Shown here one piece after another: positions 9,154 through 18,372 of a DNA stretch of 64,000 nucleotides. Source of the stretch: Granulosicoccus sp964449565. Its GTDB lineage: Bacteria; Pseudomonadota; Gammaproteobacteria; Granulosicoccales; Granulosicoccaceae. The position numbers and the translations under genes were made by a program. Below the pieces are notes generated by a model, which searched no databases, was not told where the DNA came from, and saw only the letters and a program-made list of their open reading frames with translations. The stretch spans positions 36,719-100,718 of the forward strand of contig CAYUZB010000002.1 in NCBI GenBank assembly GCA_964449565.1, given 5' to 3'. Position 1 is the stretch's first letter, and each line of letters opens with the position of its first letter.

Positions 9154-10165
9154 AATTCTTCAGCCAGGCTTGCTAAGCACATTGCAGGATCAAGGGCGCA
9201 AGGGCATGCGGCACCTCGGCATACCCTGGTCAGGTGTGATGGTACCGCCCTGGCAAATACTGGCCAACGCGCTTGTCGGCAACGACACGAACGACACCAT
9301 CATCGAGTGTTTCGAGGGTGTTTTTCTTGGCGTATTCAAGCAGGCCACCCGCATAGCAGTGGCTGCCGATGATAGCGCGACCCTGACGCTGATTAACGAT
9401 GACACGGAAATGCCATGTCAGCCGTTCAGAAGTTATGACGTGAGTATCGGAACAAAGCTGAATATCAAGAGTACCGGCGATTTGCGTCTCGCGGTTCTTG
9501 CGATAAAGGGTTTGAAGGTCGCCGGTCAACTTGGCAGTACCGCGACTTATATTAAAGCCGAGCTGGGGGGAATATCAGGTCGCGCTCTGGAAACGGGTGA
9601 CGAACTTCAAGTTTCGCAAGCGACTGGCCCCCTCCTGTTCGCAAATGCACTGTCTATTCCGGGTCTTTCCACGGGTGAACTACGCGCGGTACCCGGCCCG
9701 CAGGAACATCACTTTTCAAAACACGGCCTGCAGGTTTTTTTCTCATCCGAATTTGAACTGACAGCTGAAGCTGATCGTATGGGATCACGTCTACAAGGCC
9801 CTGCCATTGAACATCGGAATGACGCTGCTCGCGACATCGTGTCTGATGCAATTCTGCCGGGCTCGGTACAAGTTCCGGGCAACGGGCAACCGATCGTACT
9901 CCTCGCCGATGCGCATACGGCAGGCGGCTATCCAAAGATCGCAACCGTGGTGAGCCTGGACTTGCCAGTTCTCGCCCTGGCACGTCCGGGCACGCAATTC
10001 CAATTCAAGCAAATCTCATCGTCAGAAGCGGTACAGCTGACTAGAAGTTACCGAGCCGATGTGCAACGGGTTTTGTCCTCACTGCAAATCGTAACCGACA
10101 CTATCGATACAACGAGTTTGTTATCACACAATCTTATCGATGGCGTGACCGACGGTTCGAGCTGA
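9146..10165 (+). CDS. pxpC: 5-oxoprolinase subunit PxpC (biotin-dependent carboxyltransferase-like family)
   Basis: 339 residues from ATG 9146, which lies inside the end of pxpB. A TTG at 9128 would add six residues and is less likely. The opening FEILQPGLLSTLQDQGRKG is the hallmark of the KipA/PxpC family, and HFSKHGLQVFFSSEF and SDAILPGSVQVPGNGQPIVL follow in the expected order. It works with PxpB as the ATP-dependent partner of PxpA. The position between pxpB and pxpA matches the operon order seen in many bacteria. Confidence 0.92.
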   Translation: MFEILQPGLLSTLQDQGRKGMRHLGIPWSGVMVPPWQILANALVGNDTNDTIIECFEGVFLGVFKQATRIAVAADDSATLTLINDDTEMPCQPFRSYDVSIGTKLNIKSTGDLRLAVLAIKGLKVAGQLGSTATYIKAELGGISGRALETGDELQVSQATGPLLFANALSIPGLSTGELRAVPGPQEHHFSKHGLQVFFSSEFELTAEADRMGSRLQGPAIEHRNDAARDIVSDAILPGSVQVPGNGQPIVLLADAHTAGGYPKIATVVSLDLPVLALARPGTQFQFKQISSSEAVQLTRSYRADVQRVLSSLQIVTDTIDTTSLLSHNLIDGVTDGSS

Positions 10166-10201
10166 GCCATGCAAACAGATCCAACAACGTAAAGAGGCAC
10201 C

Positions 10202-10969
10202 ATGAAACTGAATCTGAACGCTGATCTTGGGGAATCATTTGGCCCTTGGCCAATGGGAGATGACGAACGCCTGTTGGCTATTGTCAACTCAGCCAATGTC
10301 GCCTGTGGGTTTCACGCGGGCGATCCGCTCGTCATGCGCGCGACGATCCAGGAGGCAAAGCGCCAAGGTGTCAGTATCGGCGCTCACCCGGGCTTTCCCG
10401 ACCTGCAAGGCTTTGGTCGACGTCAGATGCAAATGACACCTGATGAGCTGCATGCGGCGGTCCTCTACCAGCTCGCCGCGCTTGGCGGTATGTGTACGGC
10501 GGCGGGAATCAAAATGACGCACGTCAAGCCGCATGGGGCACTGAATAACATGGCATGTGAAGACATCAATATGTCCACAACCATCTGTGACGCAATACGT
10601 GCTTTCAATGAAGATCTCATCCTGCTGGCACCGGTTTTATCCGAATTGGCACGCGCCGGGGAGTCCGCTGGATTACGCATTGGTCTCGAAATCTTCGCCG
10701 ACCGGACCTATACCGATACCGGGAGCCTGACGCCCAGAAGATTACCTGGATCGGTCATCAGCAACAGTGACGAGTGCATAGCGCATGTGCGCAAGATGAT
10801 TGATGCGGGCGGCGTCGTCTCAACCTCAGGCAAGGTGCTGAAGACCCCGTTTCATAGCATCTGCGTGCATGGCGACAATGCGCACGCTGTGGATACCGCC
10901 AAAGCCCTTTCACAGGCACTCCAGGCGCAAGGACATAAATTCATGACGCTGCCTGACATCATCGCCTAG
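10202..10969 (+). CDS. pxpA: 5-oxoprolinase subunit PxpA (LamB/YcsF family)
   Basis: 255 residues. It is the LamB/YcsF barrel subunit of 5-oxoprolinase. The start MKLNLNADLGESFGPWPMGD, then SANVACGFHAGDP, HPGFPDLQGFGRR and THVKPHGALNNM are diagnostic, and the tail HSICVHGDNAHAV is also conserved. A strong ribosome binding site (AAAGAGG) sits seven to eight bases before ATG 10202. The gap after pxpC is 36 bases and all three subunits probably share a transcript with the upstream aldolase gene. Confidence 0.94.
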   Translation: MKLNLNADLGESFGPWPMGDDERLLAIVNSANVACGFHAGDPLVMRATIQEAKRQGVSIGAHPGFPDLQGFGRRQMQMTPDELHAAVLYQLAALGGMCTAAGIKMTHVKPHGALNNMACEDINMSTTICDAIRAFNEDLILLAPVLSELARAGESAGLRIGLEIFADRTYTDTGSLTPRRLPGSVISNSDECIAHVRKMIDAGGVVSTSGKVLKTPFHSICVHGDNAHAVDTAKALSQALQAQGHKFMTLPDIIA

Positions 10970-11032
10970 CAAGATTATTTACGTGGTCTATTCTTCCTTA
11001 CAAGTAATTATTGAACTTAATAAGGAATTCGC

Positions 11033-11548
11033 ATGAAAGCGCCCCGCATACTGACGTACTCCGTGTCCGCCATGGCACTGTTGACGCTGGTGGCCTGTGG
11101 TGACGACCCTGCCGATAAGCTCAAGGGTGCGGTTGAACCTATCGCCAATGCCGCAAGTTCTGCTGCCTCCGATGTTCTACCCGACATGGCTGGCGATGAC
11201 GATACTTTATCGGCGGTTATTGGCGCCAGCGAAATCCCGTATCCGGTCTACCCGAATGGTTCGAAATACCGTGTCGGAGGCGAAAACGGATTGAAGATCG
11301 TGGTGTTTCAGACCGATGATGATTTCGAGCAGGTTGACCGCTACTATCGCGAGGTGTCAGGTCAGGTGGGCATGCCACGTCTGATAGCGATGAATGATTA
11401 TGTCCGCTATAGCAAGGACAATGACGACAAGGACCCTTGGGCAACCTATCGGCCCGGTATCGTGATCCACCAATTCAATACGGATGATGAACGTCAGGCT
11501 GTTGGTGCAAAAGGAACTGCACGTACCAATATCATCATGAGCTTCTGA
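11033..11548 (+). CDS. Predicted lipoprotein, unknown function
   Basis: 171 residues. The N-terminus is basic, then hydrophobic, then LTLVACG, a lipobox with the cysteine at about residue 22, so export and lipid attachment are expected. The mature part begins with an acidic, flexible stretch and ends in a compact region with IPYPVYPNGSKYRVGG and a repeated Tyr/Arg pattern (DRYYREVSG). This arrangement is seen in several uncharacterised proteobacterial lipoproteins. No family was recognised. It stands alone, 63 bases after pxpA, with a possible ribosome binding site AATAAGGAA before ATG 11033. Confidence 0.82.
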   Translation: MKAPRILTYSVSAMALLTLVACGDDPADKLKGAVEPIANAASSAASDVLPDMAGDDDTLSAVIGASEIPYPVYPNGSKYRVGGENGLKIVVFQTDDDFEQVDRYYREVSGQVGMPRLIAMNDYVRYSKDNDDKDPWATYRPGIVIHQFNTDDERQAVGAKGTARTNIIMSF

Positions 11549-11568
11549 TCGAGCTGATCAGACGTTCC

Positions 11569-11871
11569 TCAAGCCTCTTCGGCAATTGGTAGCTCTGCTT
11601 CCGCTGGTGCCTCATCAGCCATCAGGGCTCCCAATGACAGACCGATTGCAGCGGTTACCTTTCTCAACAAGGCAATAGACATATTGCCCTGCCCGGCTTC
11701 TAGCTGGGCAAGATAACGTTCTGATACGCCCGACGTTTCCGCCAGCCTTTTGCGGGACATACGTTTCGCTGTGCGATGAAATCGAACACGCTGACCGACG
11801 ACTTGAAGAAATTCGTCGGTGCTGAGTGAGTCTAGTGTAACTTGCGCTCTGAATGATTCGGAAATGGTCAT
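11569..11871 (-). CDS. HTH (XRE) regulator resembling the DNA-binding part of BoxR/BzdR
   Basis: 100 residues. Residues of about 25-82 form a Cro/C1-type helix-turn-helix: RVRFHRTAKRMSRKRLAETS, then GVSERYLAQLEAGQGNMSIA. The SERYLAQLE-GQGN-S pattern is typical of BoxR/BzdR regulators of benzoyl-CoA pathways. Those proteins are about 300 residues long with a C-terminal shikimate-kinase-like domain that senses the CoA ligand. Here the gene stops after an acidic tail (DEAPAEAELPIAEEA), so the sensor is absent and no continuation is obvious downstream. The gene is short but intact in appearance. Its targets are unknown. Confidence 0.82.
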   Translation of the reverse strand: MTISESFRAQVTLDSLSTDEFLQVVGQRVRFHRTAKRMSRKRLAETSGVSERYLAQLEAGQGNMSIALLRKVTAAIGLSLGALMADEAPAEAELPIAEEA

Positions 11872-12067
11872 GACCTGTTTAACGTGTTAGTTGTGAAGGG
11901 CCATCACGGCTCCCTTTCCATGGGTGTAAAATACCACGTCAATGTTATGTCATCGGGTGAATCTTGGCAACAATTTACACTTAACGACGTTGAGACACAT
12001 TTATTTTTGTGCGCGGGTCATTGCTTTGGCGCCGAAAATCCAATATCAACCATCAAGGGCCTGAACT

Positions 12068-12562
12068 TCAAGGACTTTCTAGATACCGCTTTGCGGCCTC
12101 GAGTTGGCCTTGATCCAGGTTATTTGGTACCACAGACTCATCAATGCTGATTCGACGGCGCCGGCCACTGATGACCAAACCGGCCATGGCAGCAATAAAC
12201 AAGGCGAACGGCAGAATCCACAAGACCAGTGTCTTGCTGGAGAAACGTGGTCGATACAGCACGAACTCGCCATAACGCGCGACCAGATATTCGTCTATCT
12301 CAACGCGGCTGTTACCGGCTAGAATTTGCGAGCGAATTTCGCGACGCAGGTCGCCGGCCAGATCAGCATTTGAATCAGCCAGATTCTGGTTCTGGCATTT
12401 GAGACAGCGATACTCACGCAACAATAACTGGTAAAGCGTCGCCTGCTCAGGGGTATCAAATGTCTCCATGACTTCAGCTGCCCGTGAATACGACGAAGCA
12501 AACAAGACAAGCGCCGGCATAAGCAACAAAAATATCGACAGATTGACGCGATTAATTTTCAT
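12068..12562 (-). CDS. ccmH: Cytochrome c maturation protein CcmH (short form)
   Basis: 164 residues. CcmH is a periplasm-facing thioredoxin-like protein that, with CcmG, keeps apocytochrome cysteines reduced for heme attachment. There is an N-terminal signal/anchor helix, then YRCLKCQNQNLADS with the CxxC pair at 53 and 56, and a C-terminal membrane helix (about 112-130). This is the short, CcmH/NrfF-like form without the TPR domain; the TPR part (CcmI) is not adjacent. It overlaps ccmG by an ATGA junction and is the last gene of the cluster. Confidence 0.93.
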   Translation of the reverse strand: MKINRVNLSIFLLLMPALVLFASSYSRAAEVMETFDTPEQATLYQLLLREYRCLKCQNQNLADSNADLAGDLRREIRSQILAGNSRVEIDEYLVARYGEFVLYRPRFSSKTLVLWILPFALFIAAMAGLVISGRRRRISIDESVVPNNLDQGQLEAAKRYLESP

Positions 12563-13101
12563 AACATCTCCGCTTGCAACTTCTCGACAACCGGTATCAA
12601 GGTGTCCTGAATATCATCGTTATCAAGCGCGCCAACATGCTTGTATCGAACACGCCCCAGATGATCAATGACAAATGTTTCAGGGACACCGTAAACACCC
12701 CAGTCGATACCGACAGAACCATCGCGATCATCGAGTACGGCGGCGTAAGGATTGCCAAAGCGATCAAGCCAACCCGCCGCATCTGTCGGTGTATCTTTGT
12801 AGTTAAGTCCAACAATAGGCACATCAAAATTCTCTGACAAGCTGACGAGCAATGGATGTTCTTGAATACAGGACACACACCAACTGGCCCAGACATTGAA
12901 CACCCAGACTTCGCCTACCATCGAGTCATTCGTGAATGGCTTATCGGATGCGGGCAATGTCGCCACACTAATAACGGGCGCCTCTTTGTCTATCAGTGGC
13001 GACGGCAGATGCGACGGGTCAAGCTGCAAGCCACGCCATAAAAAAACTGCGAGCGCAATAAACGCCAAAAATGGCAGAAAAGTCAGCAGGCGAGGTTTCA
13101 T
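12559..13101 (-). CDS. ccmG: Thiol:disulfide interchange protein CcmG (DsbE)
   Basis: 180 residues. It is a membrane-anchored periplasmic thioredoxin for System I cytochrome c assembly. An N-terminal hydrophobic anchor (about 5-22) is followed by a thioredoxin fold with the active site WASWCVSC (Cys75 and Cys78) and the cis-proline loop GVYGVPETFVID. Both are typical for DsbE/CcmG. It overlaps ccmF upstream and ccmH downstream by four bases each. Confidence 0.94.
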   Translation of the reverse strand: MKPRLLTFLPFLAFIALAVFLWRGLQLDPSHLPSPLIDKEAPVISVATLPASDKPFTNDSMVGEVWVFNVWASWCVSCIQEHPLLVSLSENFDVPIVGLNYKDTPTDAAGWLDRFGNPYAAVLDDRDGSVGIDWGVYGVPETFVIDHLGRVRYKHVGALDNDDIQDTLIPVVEKLQAEML

Positions 13102-15000
13102 TGCGAGGTTGCCGGAACCGCTGATGTTGGCCCAGTGGCTATTTTTTTATTTTTATCACGTACCACGGCAAGCTTTCGATAGCGACGATCAGATGCGGCC
13201 AATATGCCACCGATACCCATGAATACCGTACCCAGCCAGATCCAGCGAATGTATGGCTTTACCTGTAGTCGCACACTCCAGGAGCCATTCCCCAGATGTT
13301 CACCGAGCGCTACAAACAGGTCGCGCGACATATCCCCATCAATGCCAGCTTCGGTCATATTCTCACGGCGCACATCGTACAATCGCTTTTCGGCGATCAC
13401 GGTGCCTGTTTCTCCGCCGTGCAGATCGGTGAAGCTCATGTTCGCCTGCGCGGCGCTGTAATTGGGTCCACGGACTTGTTCTACCGAATTTAAGCGAAAA
13501 TTATAGTCGCCAACCTGATGTTCGGAACCGGTACTCATGCGTACTGTTTCTTCTTTGGTGTAGATCGACGTCAATGCAACACCCAAGGTAAACATGGCGA
13601 GTCCCACATGGGCAACTGACATACCCCAGAATGCAGCGGGAGTATGGGTAATTGACGACAGGCGAAGCCGCTTGTTACGCAAGCGATAGTAAACGCCATA
13701 CACAGTAGTCAAGGTAATCCAAAGGGTCAGCGCTATTGAGGCCGCCGCGGTAATCTTGTAATCACTGAAACTGGCAGCCAGCAATGCGCCACCGATCACA
13801 CTGACCACCGCCAGCACAACCAGACTGTTGCGCTTGCCCTTCAATTTGTCTCGCTTCCAGTTCAATAGCGCACCGACTCCGACTGCCAACAAAATCGGCA
13901 ACATCAGAGGAACGAAAACCACATTGAACCATTGCTCTCCGACGGAGAGCTTGCCAAGACCGAGTGCATCAATGACCAGCGGATACATGGTGCCGATCAA
14001 GACCGCAGCACACGCAACAACCAGTAATAGATTATTCAATAGCAAACCACTTTCTCGCGAAACCAGTTCGTAACCCTGAGTGCTGGTCAGCCGATGGGCA
14101 CGAAAGGCAAAGAGCANNNNNNNNNNNNNNNNNNNNNNNNNNNNNNNNNNNNNNNNNNNNNNNNNNNNNNNNNNNNNNNNNNNNNNNNNNNNNNNNNNNN
14201 NNNNNNNNNNNNNNNNGAGAATGCAGCAATGCGGTCCCGACCAACCAAGGCATGAACGAAGCATTTTCAACTGGGTCCCAGAACCACCAGCCTCCCCAGC
14301 CAAGCTCATAGTAGGCCCAGAAACTACCCAATGAGATGCCGATGGTCAGAAACATCCAAGCAATATTTGTCCAAGGACGCATCCAGCGTAGCGTCGCCGC
14401 ATCGAGCTTTCCACCGATAAGCGCTGCGATGGCAAAGGCGAAGGCGACCGAAAAACCCACGTACCCCATGTACAACATCGGCGGATGTATCGCCATGCCC
14501 GGATCCTGCAACAAGGGATTCAGCGAGGCGCCGTCAAGCGGCACGTTGGCAAGTCGGGCAAACGGGTTGGACGTCAAAATCACAAACAACAGAAATCCGG
14601 TGCTGATCATGCCCAGTACCGAAAGCACGCGTGCCAGCAAAACTTCAGGTAACGAGCGACTGAAAATAGCCACCGCACCGATCCACAACGCCAAAATCAG
14701 ACACCACAACAGAATCGATCCTTCATGCCCACCCCATACGCCGGAGATTCGATAAACAAGCGGCAAGGTTGTGTTGCTGTTGCTTGCAACATAGGCCACG
14801 CTGAAATCATGACTGATGAAAGCCCAGGTCAGACAGCCGTAAGATAGAATCAGCAGAAACATCTGCACATTGGCAGCAGGCTTCGCCAAGCCCATAAAAC
14901 CGCGGTGTCCGGTAAAGCTTCCGAGTAGCGGCAACACCGATAAAACCAGCGCCGTACTGAGCGCCAGAATCATTGCGAAATGTCCAAGCTCGGGGATCAT
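13098..15000 (-). CDS. ccmF: Heme lyase CcmF, interrupted by an assembly gap
   Basis: One gene, split by 100 Ns at 14117-14216. The upstream part (15000 to 14217) encodes 261 codons and includes the WWD heme-handling motif ELGWGGWWFWDPVENASFM, ending in GTALLHS. The downstream part (14116 to 13098) resumes in a different frame relative to the placeholder, with ESGLLLNNLLLVVACAAVL and GEQWFN, and carries the C-terminal membrane segments. The residues left over on each side (1 and 2 bases) mean the true gap must be a multiple of three bases for the frame to be open. Comparison with E. coli CcmF from memory suggests about 66 missing residues. CcmF attaches heme from CcmE to apocytochrome c. Confidence 0.92.
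14117..14216. other. Assembly gap (100 N) inside ccmF
   Basis: Run of 100 unknown bases. The flanks are not duplicated. The reading frames of ccmF on the two sides are inconsistent with exactly 100 bases, so the run is a placeholder of arbitrary length. Confidence 0.98.
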
Positions 15001-15473
15001 GGGTCAACCAACGTTGTGTTGCCGTAAGTAGCTGTCGTACCCGGCATTTGCCCGGCTTTCTCCAAAGCTTCGGCGACTTCCGGAGGCATGTAGTTCTCAT
15101 CGTGTTTGGCCAATACTTCGCTCGCCACAAAAACACCGGACTCATCGAGTTTACCCTGAGCAACTATCCCCTGCCCCTCACGAAACAGATCCGGCAAAAT
15201 GCCCTTGTAACTGATAGTCACGGTTTCGCGCGTATCGCTAACCTGAAATTTTACGGCAAGATCCTGTTCACCACGCTTGACACTGCCATCGACCACCATG
15301 CCCCCAACGCGAAAGCGCGTGCCTGGATCCACATTGCCGGCCGCAACATCAGTCGGAGAATGAAACAGCATGAGATTCTGTCGAAAAGCATTGACACCAA
15401 ATACCACCGCCAGGCTTACGCCTGCGAGCATCAGTGTTACCAGAACAAGGCGTTGTCGGCGCTTTGGAGTCAT
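14997..15473 (-). CDS. ccmE: Heme chaperone CcmE
   Basis: 158 residues. CcmE binds heme covalently in the periplasm and passes it to CcmF. There is an N-terminal membrane anchor (RQRLVLVTLMLAGVSLAVVF), then an OB-like beta domain (RFRVGGMVVDGSVKR, GILPDLFREGQGIVAQG), and the heme-binding histidine in LAKHDENYMPPEV. It overlaps ccmD and ccmF by ATGA junctions on each side. Confidence 0.95.
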   Translation of the reverse strand: MTPKRRQRLVLVTLMLAGVSLAVVFGVNAFRQNLMLFHSPTDVAAGNVDPGTRFRVGGMVVDGSVKRGEQDLAVKFQVSDTRETVTISYKGILPDLFREGQGIVAQGKLDESGVFVASEVLAKHDENYMPPEVAEALEKAGQMPGTTATYGNTTLVDP

Positions 15474-15703
15474 CGGTTTACCTGTGACGGAGTTACATCT
15501 TCAGTGGCGATACGATCTTGATCACGTTTCAGTTTGCGGTCCCGTTCACGAAGAGCGATGGCAAACGATTCACGCGTGACCCTTTTGTGTTCATGCGAGG
15601 ACCACACCAGTATGGACACAATGAGCAGAAAGCTCAGGCCGAACGCGGACCATACGTAAAAGGCATAGCCGCCCATCGCCAAAAACTCAGTTAAGACTGT
15701 CAT
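15470..15703 (-). CDS. ccmD: Heme exporter accessory protein CcmD
   Basis: 77 residues from ATG 15703. An upstream in-frame start at 15733 would extend into ccmC and is less likely, because 15703 forms an ATGA overlap with the ccmC stop. One membrane helix (YAFYVWSAFGLSFLLIVSIL) with a basic, charged cytoplasmic tail (LRERDRKLKRDQDR) is the normal CcmD layout. CcmD helps release heme-loaded CcmE from the CcmABC complex. Confidence 0.9.
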   Translation of the reverse strand: MTVLTEFLAMGGYAFYVWSAFGLSFLLIVSILVWSSHEHKRVTRESFAIALRERDRKLKRDQDRIATEDVTPSQVNR

Positions 15704-16446
15704 TTTTCTGCCCCTGCCAGCGTCGCGACCCAACCGGTCCGCGCTTCGCGTTTCAGTATCAGGCTGCGCATGCGCACCATCAGATTATAAAAAAACAGGA
15801 GTTGAAACGCTGCCACCATGATTAACAATGGTCTGAGCATGCTGATGTGCATTGACGGTTTGTCGAATTTGGTAATGGTTGCCGGTTGGTGCAAGGTGTT
15901 CCACCACTCGACTGAGTAGTGGATGATCGGAATATTGATCACCCCCACCACCGCCAGAATGGCACTGGCGCGTGCGGCAGTCTGAGCGGGTTCCAAAGAA
16001 CCTCGCAAGGCGATGTAGCCAAGGTACAGGAAGAGCAAAAGTAGCTCTGAGGTCAGGCGCGCATCCCAAACCCACCAAGTCCCCCACATCGGTTTACCCC
16101 AAAACGAACCGCTCAACAAAGCAATGGCCGTGAAAGCAGCACCGATAGGCGCAGCCGCCTCGGCAACGATATCAGCCAGTTTGAGACGCCAGATCAGGAA
16201 TACGGCACTTGAAATCGCCATGACCATATACACGAACATGGACATCCAGGCGCTGGGCACATGAACAAAGATAATGCGATAGCTGTCACCTTGCTCGTAG
16301 TCAGCAGGCGCAACCACCAGGCCCAGATACAAGCCGATCACCATCAACAGCGCGCAGACAATGCCGAACCACGGGGCAAGTCGACCGGCTAGGCGGTACA
16401 TGAAGGGCGCTGAGCCGAAACGATGAATCCACTTGAACACGGGCAA
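15700..16446 (-). CDS. ccmC: Heme exporter / heme handling protein CcmC
   Basis: 248 residues with six membrane segments. The tryptophan-rich WWD motif WGTWWVWDARLTSEL and APADYEQGDSYRIIFVHVP are characteristic of CcmC, which presents heme to CcmE. The start is uncertain: TTG at 16446 or GTG at 16440, neither with a clear ribosome binding site. Both give an N-terminus consistent with the family (FKWIHRFGSAPFMYRLAG). Confidence 0.94.
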   Translation of the reverse strand: MPVFKWIHRFGSAPFMYRLAGRLAPWFGIVCALLMVIGLYLGLVVAPADYEQGDSYRIIFVHVPSAWMSMFVYMVMAISSAVFLIWRLKLADIVAEAAAPIGAAFTAIALLSGSFWGKPMWGTWWVWDARLTSELLLLFLYLGYIALRGSLEPAQTAARASAILAVVGVINIPIIHYSVEWWNTLHQPATITKFDKPSMHISMLRPLLIMVAAFQLLFFYNLMVRMRSLILKREARTGWVATLAGAEK

Positions 16447-16487
16447 ATATCTGATTGTATTAAGGATCTTAGGTAAGACGAACTGTC

Positions 16488-17183
16488 TCAGCGACCAGCC
16501 GCGACACCCACACGGAGCGCCATGGCGACAACGATGGGAGCCAGCGACATGGCTGCTAGAAGCATAGCAGCCAACAGCGACAACTGGGCCACTGCCGACT
16601 GTCCACTGGCGGCTGTGGCGACTGCGCTACTACCAAATATCAGTACTGGCGCAGTCAATGGCAGTACCAGTAATGACAATAAAACACCACCATGGTTCAC
16701 GCTGACGATCAGCGCGGCGCCAATCGCTCCAAGCAGGCTCAAACAAAGGGTGCCTATGGCCAGGGACACGATCAGAACCCCATAGGCCTGACTCTCTAGT
16801 TGCAGAAACAGGCCAAGCAACGGTGAGATAAGCACTAGAGGCAAACCGCTAAGCAGCCAGTGTCCGAGCGTTTTGGCCAAGGCGACCACTGACAGGGGTT
16901 GATCGGAAAGTACGTACTGTTCCAGCGTGCCATCCCGGTAATCTCGCGCAAACAAGGTATCCAGCGACAACAACATTGACAGCAAGGCGCTGACCCAGAG
17001 AATGCCGGGCGCAATCAATTGCAAGGTATTCGGACCTGGCCCAATTCCCAATGGAAACAAGGACACGACGATGACGAAAAAAATCAACGGGTTTAGCCAT
17101 TGGCCACGGGCTCGCAAGGCAATCTTGAGCTCGCGACCGAGCACCCGTGTAAATACCGACGCAATGCCTACCGATTCATTCAT
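16488..17183 (-). CDS. ccmB: Heme exporter permease CcmB
   Basis: 231 residues, six membrane segments, the membrane subunit of the CcmAB ABC transporter that powers release of heme-bound CcmE. The N-terminus (FTRVLGRELKIALRARGQWLNPLIFF) and the segment ALLSMLLSLDTLFARDYRDGTLEQY are typical of CcmB. It begins 15 bases after ccmA. Confidence 0.93.
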   Translation of the reverse strand: MNESVGIASVFTRVLGRELKIALRARGQWLNPLIFFVIVVSLFPLGIGPGPNTLQLIAPGILWVSALLSMLLSLDTLFARDYRDGTLEQYVLSDQPLSVVALAKTLGHWLLSGLPLVLISPLLGLFLQLESQAYGVLIVSLAIGTLCLSLLGAIGAALIVSVNHGGVLLSLLVLPLTAPVLIFGSSAVATAASGQSAVAQLSLLAAMLLAAMSLAPIVVAMALRVGVAAGR

Positions 17184-17198
17184 GGCAAGCTGGGCCCT

Positions 17199-17819
17199 TC
17201 ATGTCGCAGGTTCTGACAAACTCAGGGAATCATGGCGCGGAACCTCCAGAGACAGGGCCTGATGTGTCGTAAAGACAACCGCCCCACCTTCACTGACCTG
17301 CCGCTCTATGTTGCGTTTGACCCAGGCGTGCCCTTTCGCATCGAGAGATGTCAACGGTTCATCCAGAACCCACAACAAACGTTTCTGCAACGCTAGTCGA
17401 GCCAGCGCCACGCGGCGCTGCTGACCAGCCGACAAGGCTTCACTCGGCAAATGCATGCGATCAGCAATGCCCAGTGCATCAAGCGCTTCGATGATCCGCT
17501 CGTCGTCCGATTCCAGTTCCGGGCATAAAGCAAGAAGATTTTCCAACGGGCTCAGGCTCGCGCTGATTCCGCTCTTGTGGCCTAGATAGAGAAGATTGGC
17601 ATGATAGTCATCTCGAACCCGCAAGATGGATTGTCCGTTCCAGTAAATAGCACCCTCATCCAGATCGCATGCTCCTACCAATGCACGGAGCAAGGTGGTT
17701 TTACCGCTACCGTTGTCGCCTTGCACCTGCAGGGCGGTACCGGCTTTGATGTCGAAACTCAAGGTATCGAGCAGTAACAATTCACCGCGCCAGACGGTGA
17801 TTTCCTTCGCTTCAAGCAT
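17199..17819 (-). CDS. ccmA: Heme exporter ATP-binding protein CcmA
   Basis: 206 residues from ATG 17819. A longer frame to 17879 would lie inside the DUF1285 gene and is unlikely. It is a small ABC ATPase: Walker A GDNGSGKTTLLRAL, signature LSAGQQRRVALARL, Walker B LLWVLDEPLTSLD and the H-loop VVFTTHQ. It is the energy subunit of CcmAB. It overlaps the upstream DUF1285 gene by eight bases, pointing to a shared transcript. Confidence 0.94.
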   Translation of the reverse strand: MLEAKEITVWRGELLLLDTLSFDIKAGTALQVQGDNGSGKTTLLRALVGACDLDEGAIYWNGQSILRVRDDYHANLLYLGHKSGISASLSPLENLLALCPELESDDERIIEALDALGIADRMHLPSEALSAGQQRRVALARLALQKRLLWVLDEPLTSLDAKGHAWVKRNIERQVSEGGAVVFTTHQALSLEVPRHDSLSLSEPAT

Positions 17820-18372
17820 GATCCGCACTCTCGCCCAGTCGCATGAAAAAACCACCTGAAAACACGCCAGCGACCCCATCTTTCATGATGGCCTGTTCGG
17901 CTAGATCATAGAAAATCGCCCGATTGAGTTTGGCCCGTAGCTTGTCACGCACGACGACGTAAGGTGAAGGTTCACCACCTTTCTCCACATACTCAACGAT
18001 GATCGGATGTGCCGCATCAGCGATTACCTGGTCCCCCACATTAGTTGTGAATACCAGCGTCTGGTCATCGCCTACCCCGTGACGTTCCAGGCCGACAGCC
18101 ATGAAAGGTGCATCCTCAACGACGATGCGCAAACGTTCAAGCGGCGTCACCAGATAAGTATGCCCGTCATCATCAACGCGCAAAACGGATGAAAACAAGC
18201 GAACCATTCTCGAACGACGGATGTGGCTACCTTGATGAAACCAGTCTCCGTTAGCGGCGATACGAATATCGATATCATCCGTGCGCGAGGGATTCCAGGT
18301 ATCAACAGGCGGCAATTGCTGGTTTGAGATGGCCGCTACAATAGCGGCGAGACGACCTGAGTCAGCACTCAT
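17812..18372 (-). CDS. DUF1285 family protein
   Basis: 186 residues, without signal peptide or membrane segments. PPVDTWNPSRTDDIDIRIA and DWFHQGSHIRRSRMVRLFSS are the recognisable opening of DUF1285 proteins. LVTPLERLRIVVEDAPF and GVFSGGFFMRLGE follow. The function of the family is not established. It overlaps the thioesterase by four bases and ccmA by eight, so it is embedded in the ccm transcript. Confidence 0.88.
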   Translation of the reverse strand: MSADSGRLAAIVAAISNQQLPPVDTWNPSRTDDIDIRIAANGDWFHQGSHIRRSRMVRLFSSVLRVDDDGHTYLVTPLERLRIVVEDAPFMAVGLERHGVGDDQTLVFTTNVGDQVIADAAHPIIVEYVEKGGEPSPYVVVRDKLRAKLNRAIFYDLAEQAIMKDGVAGVFSGGFFMRLGESADHA

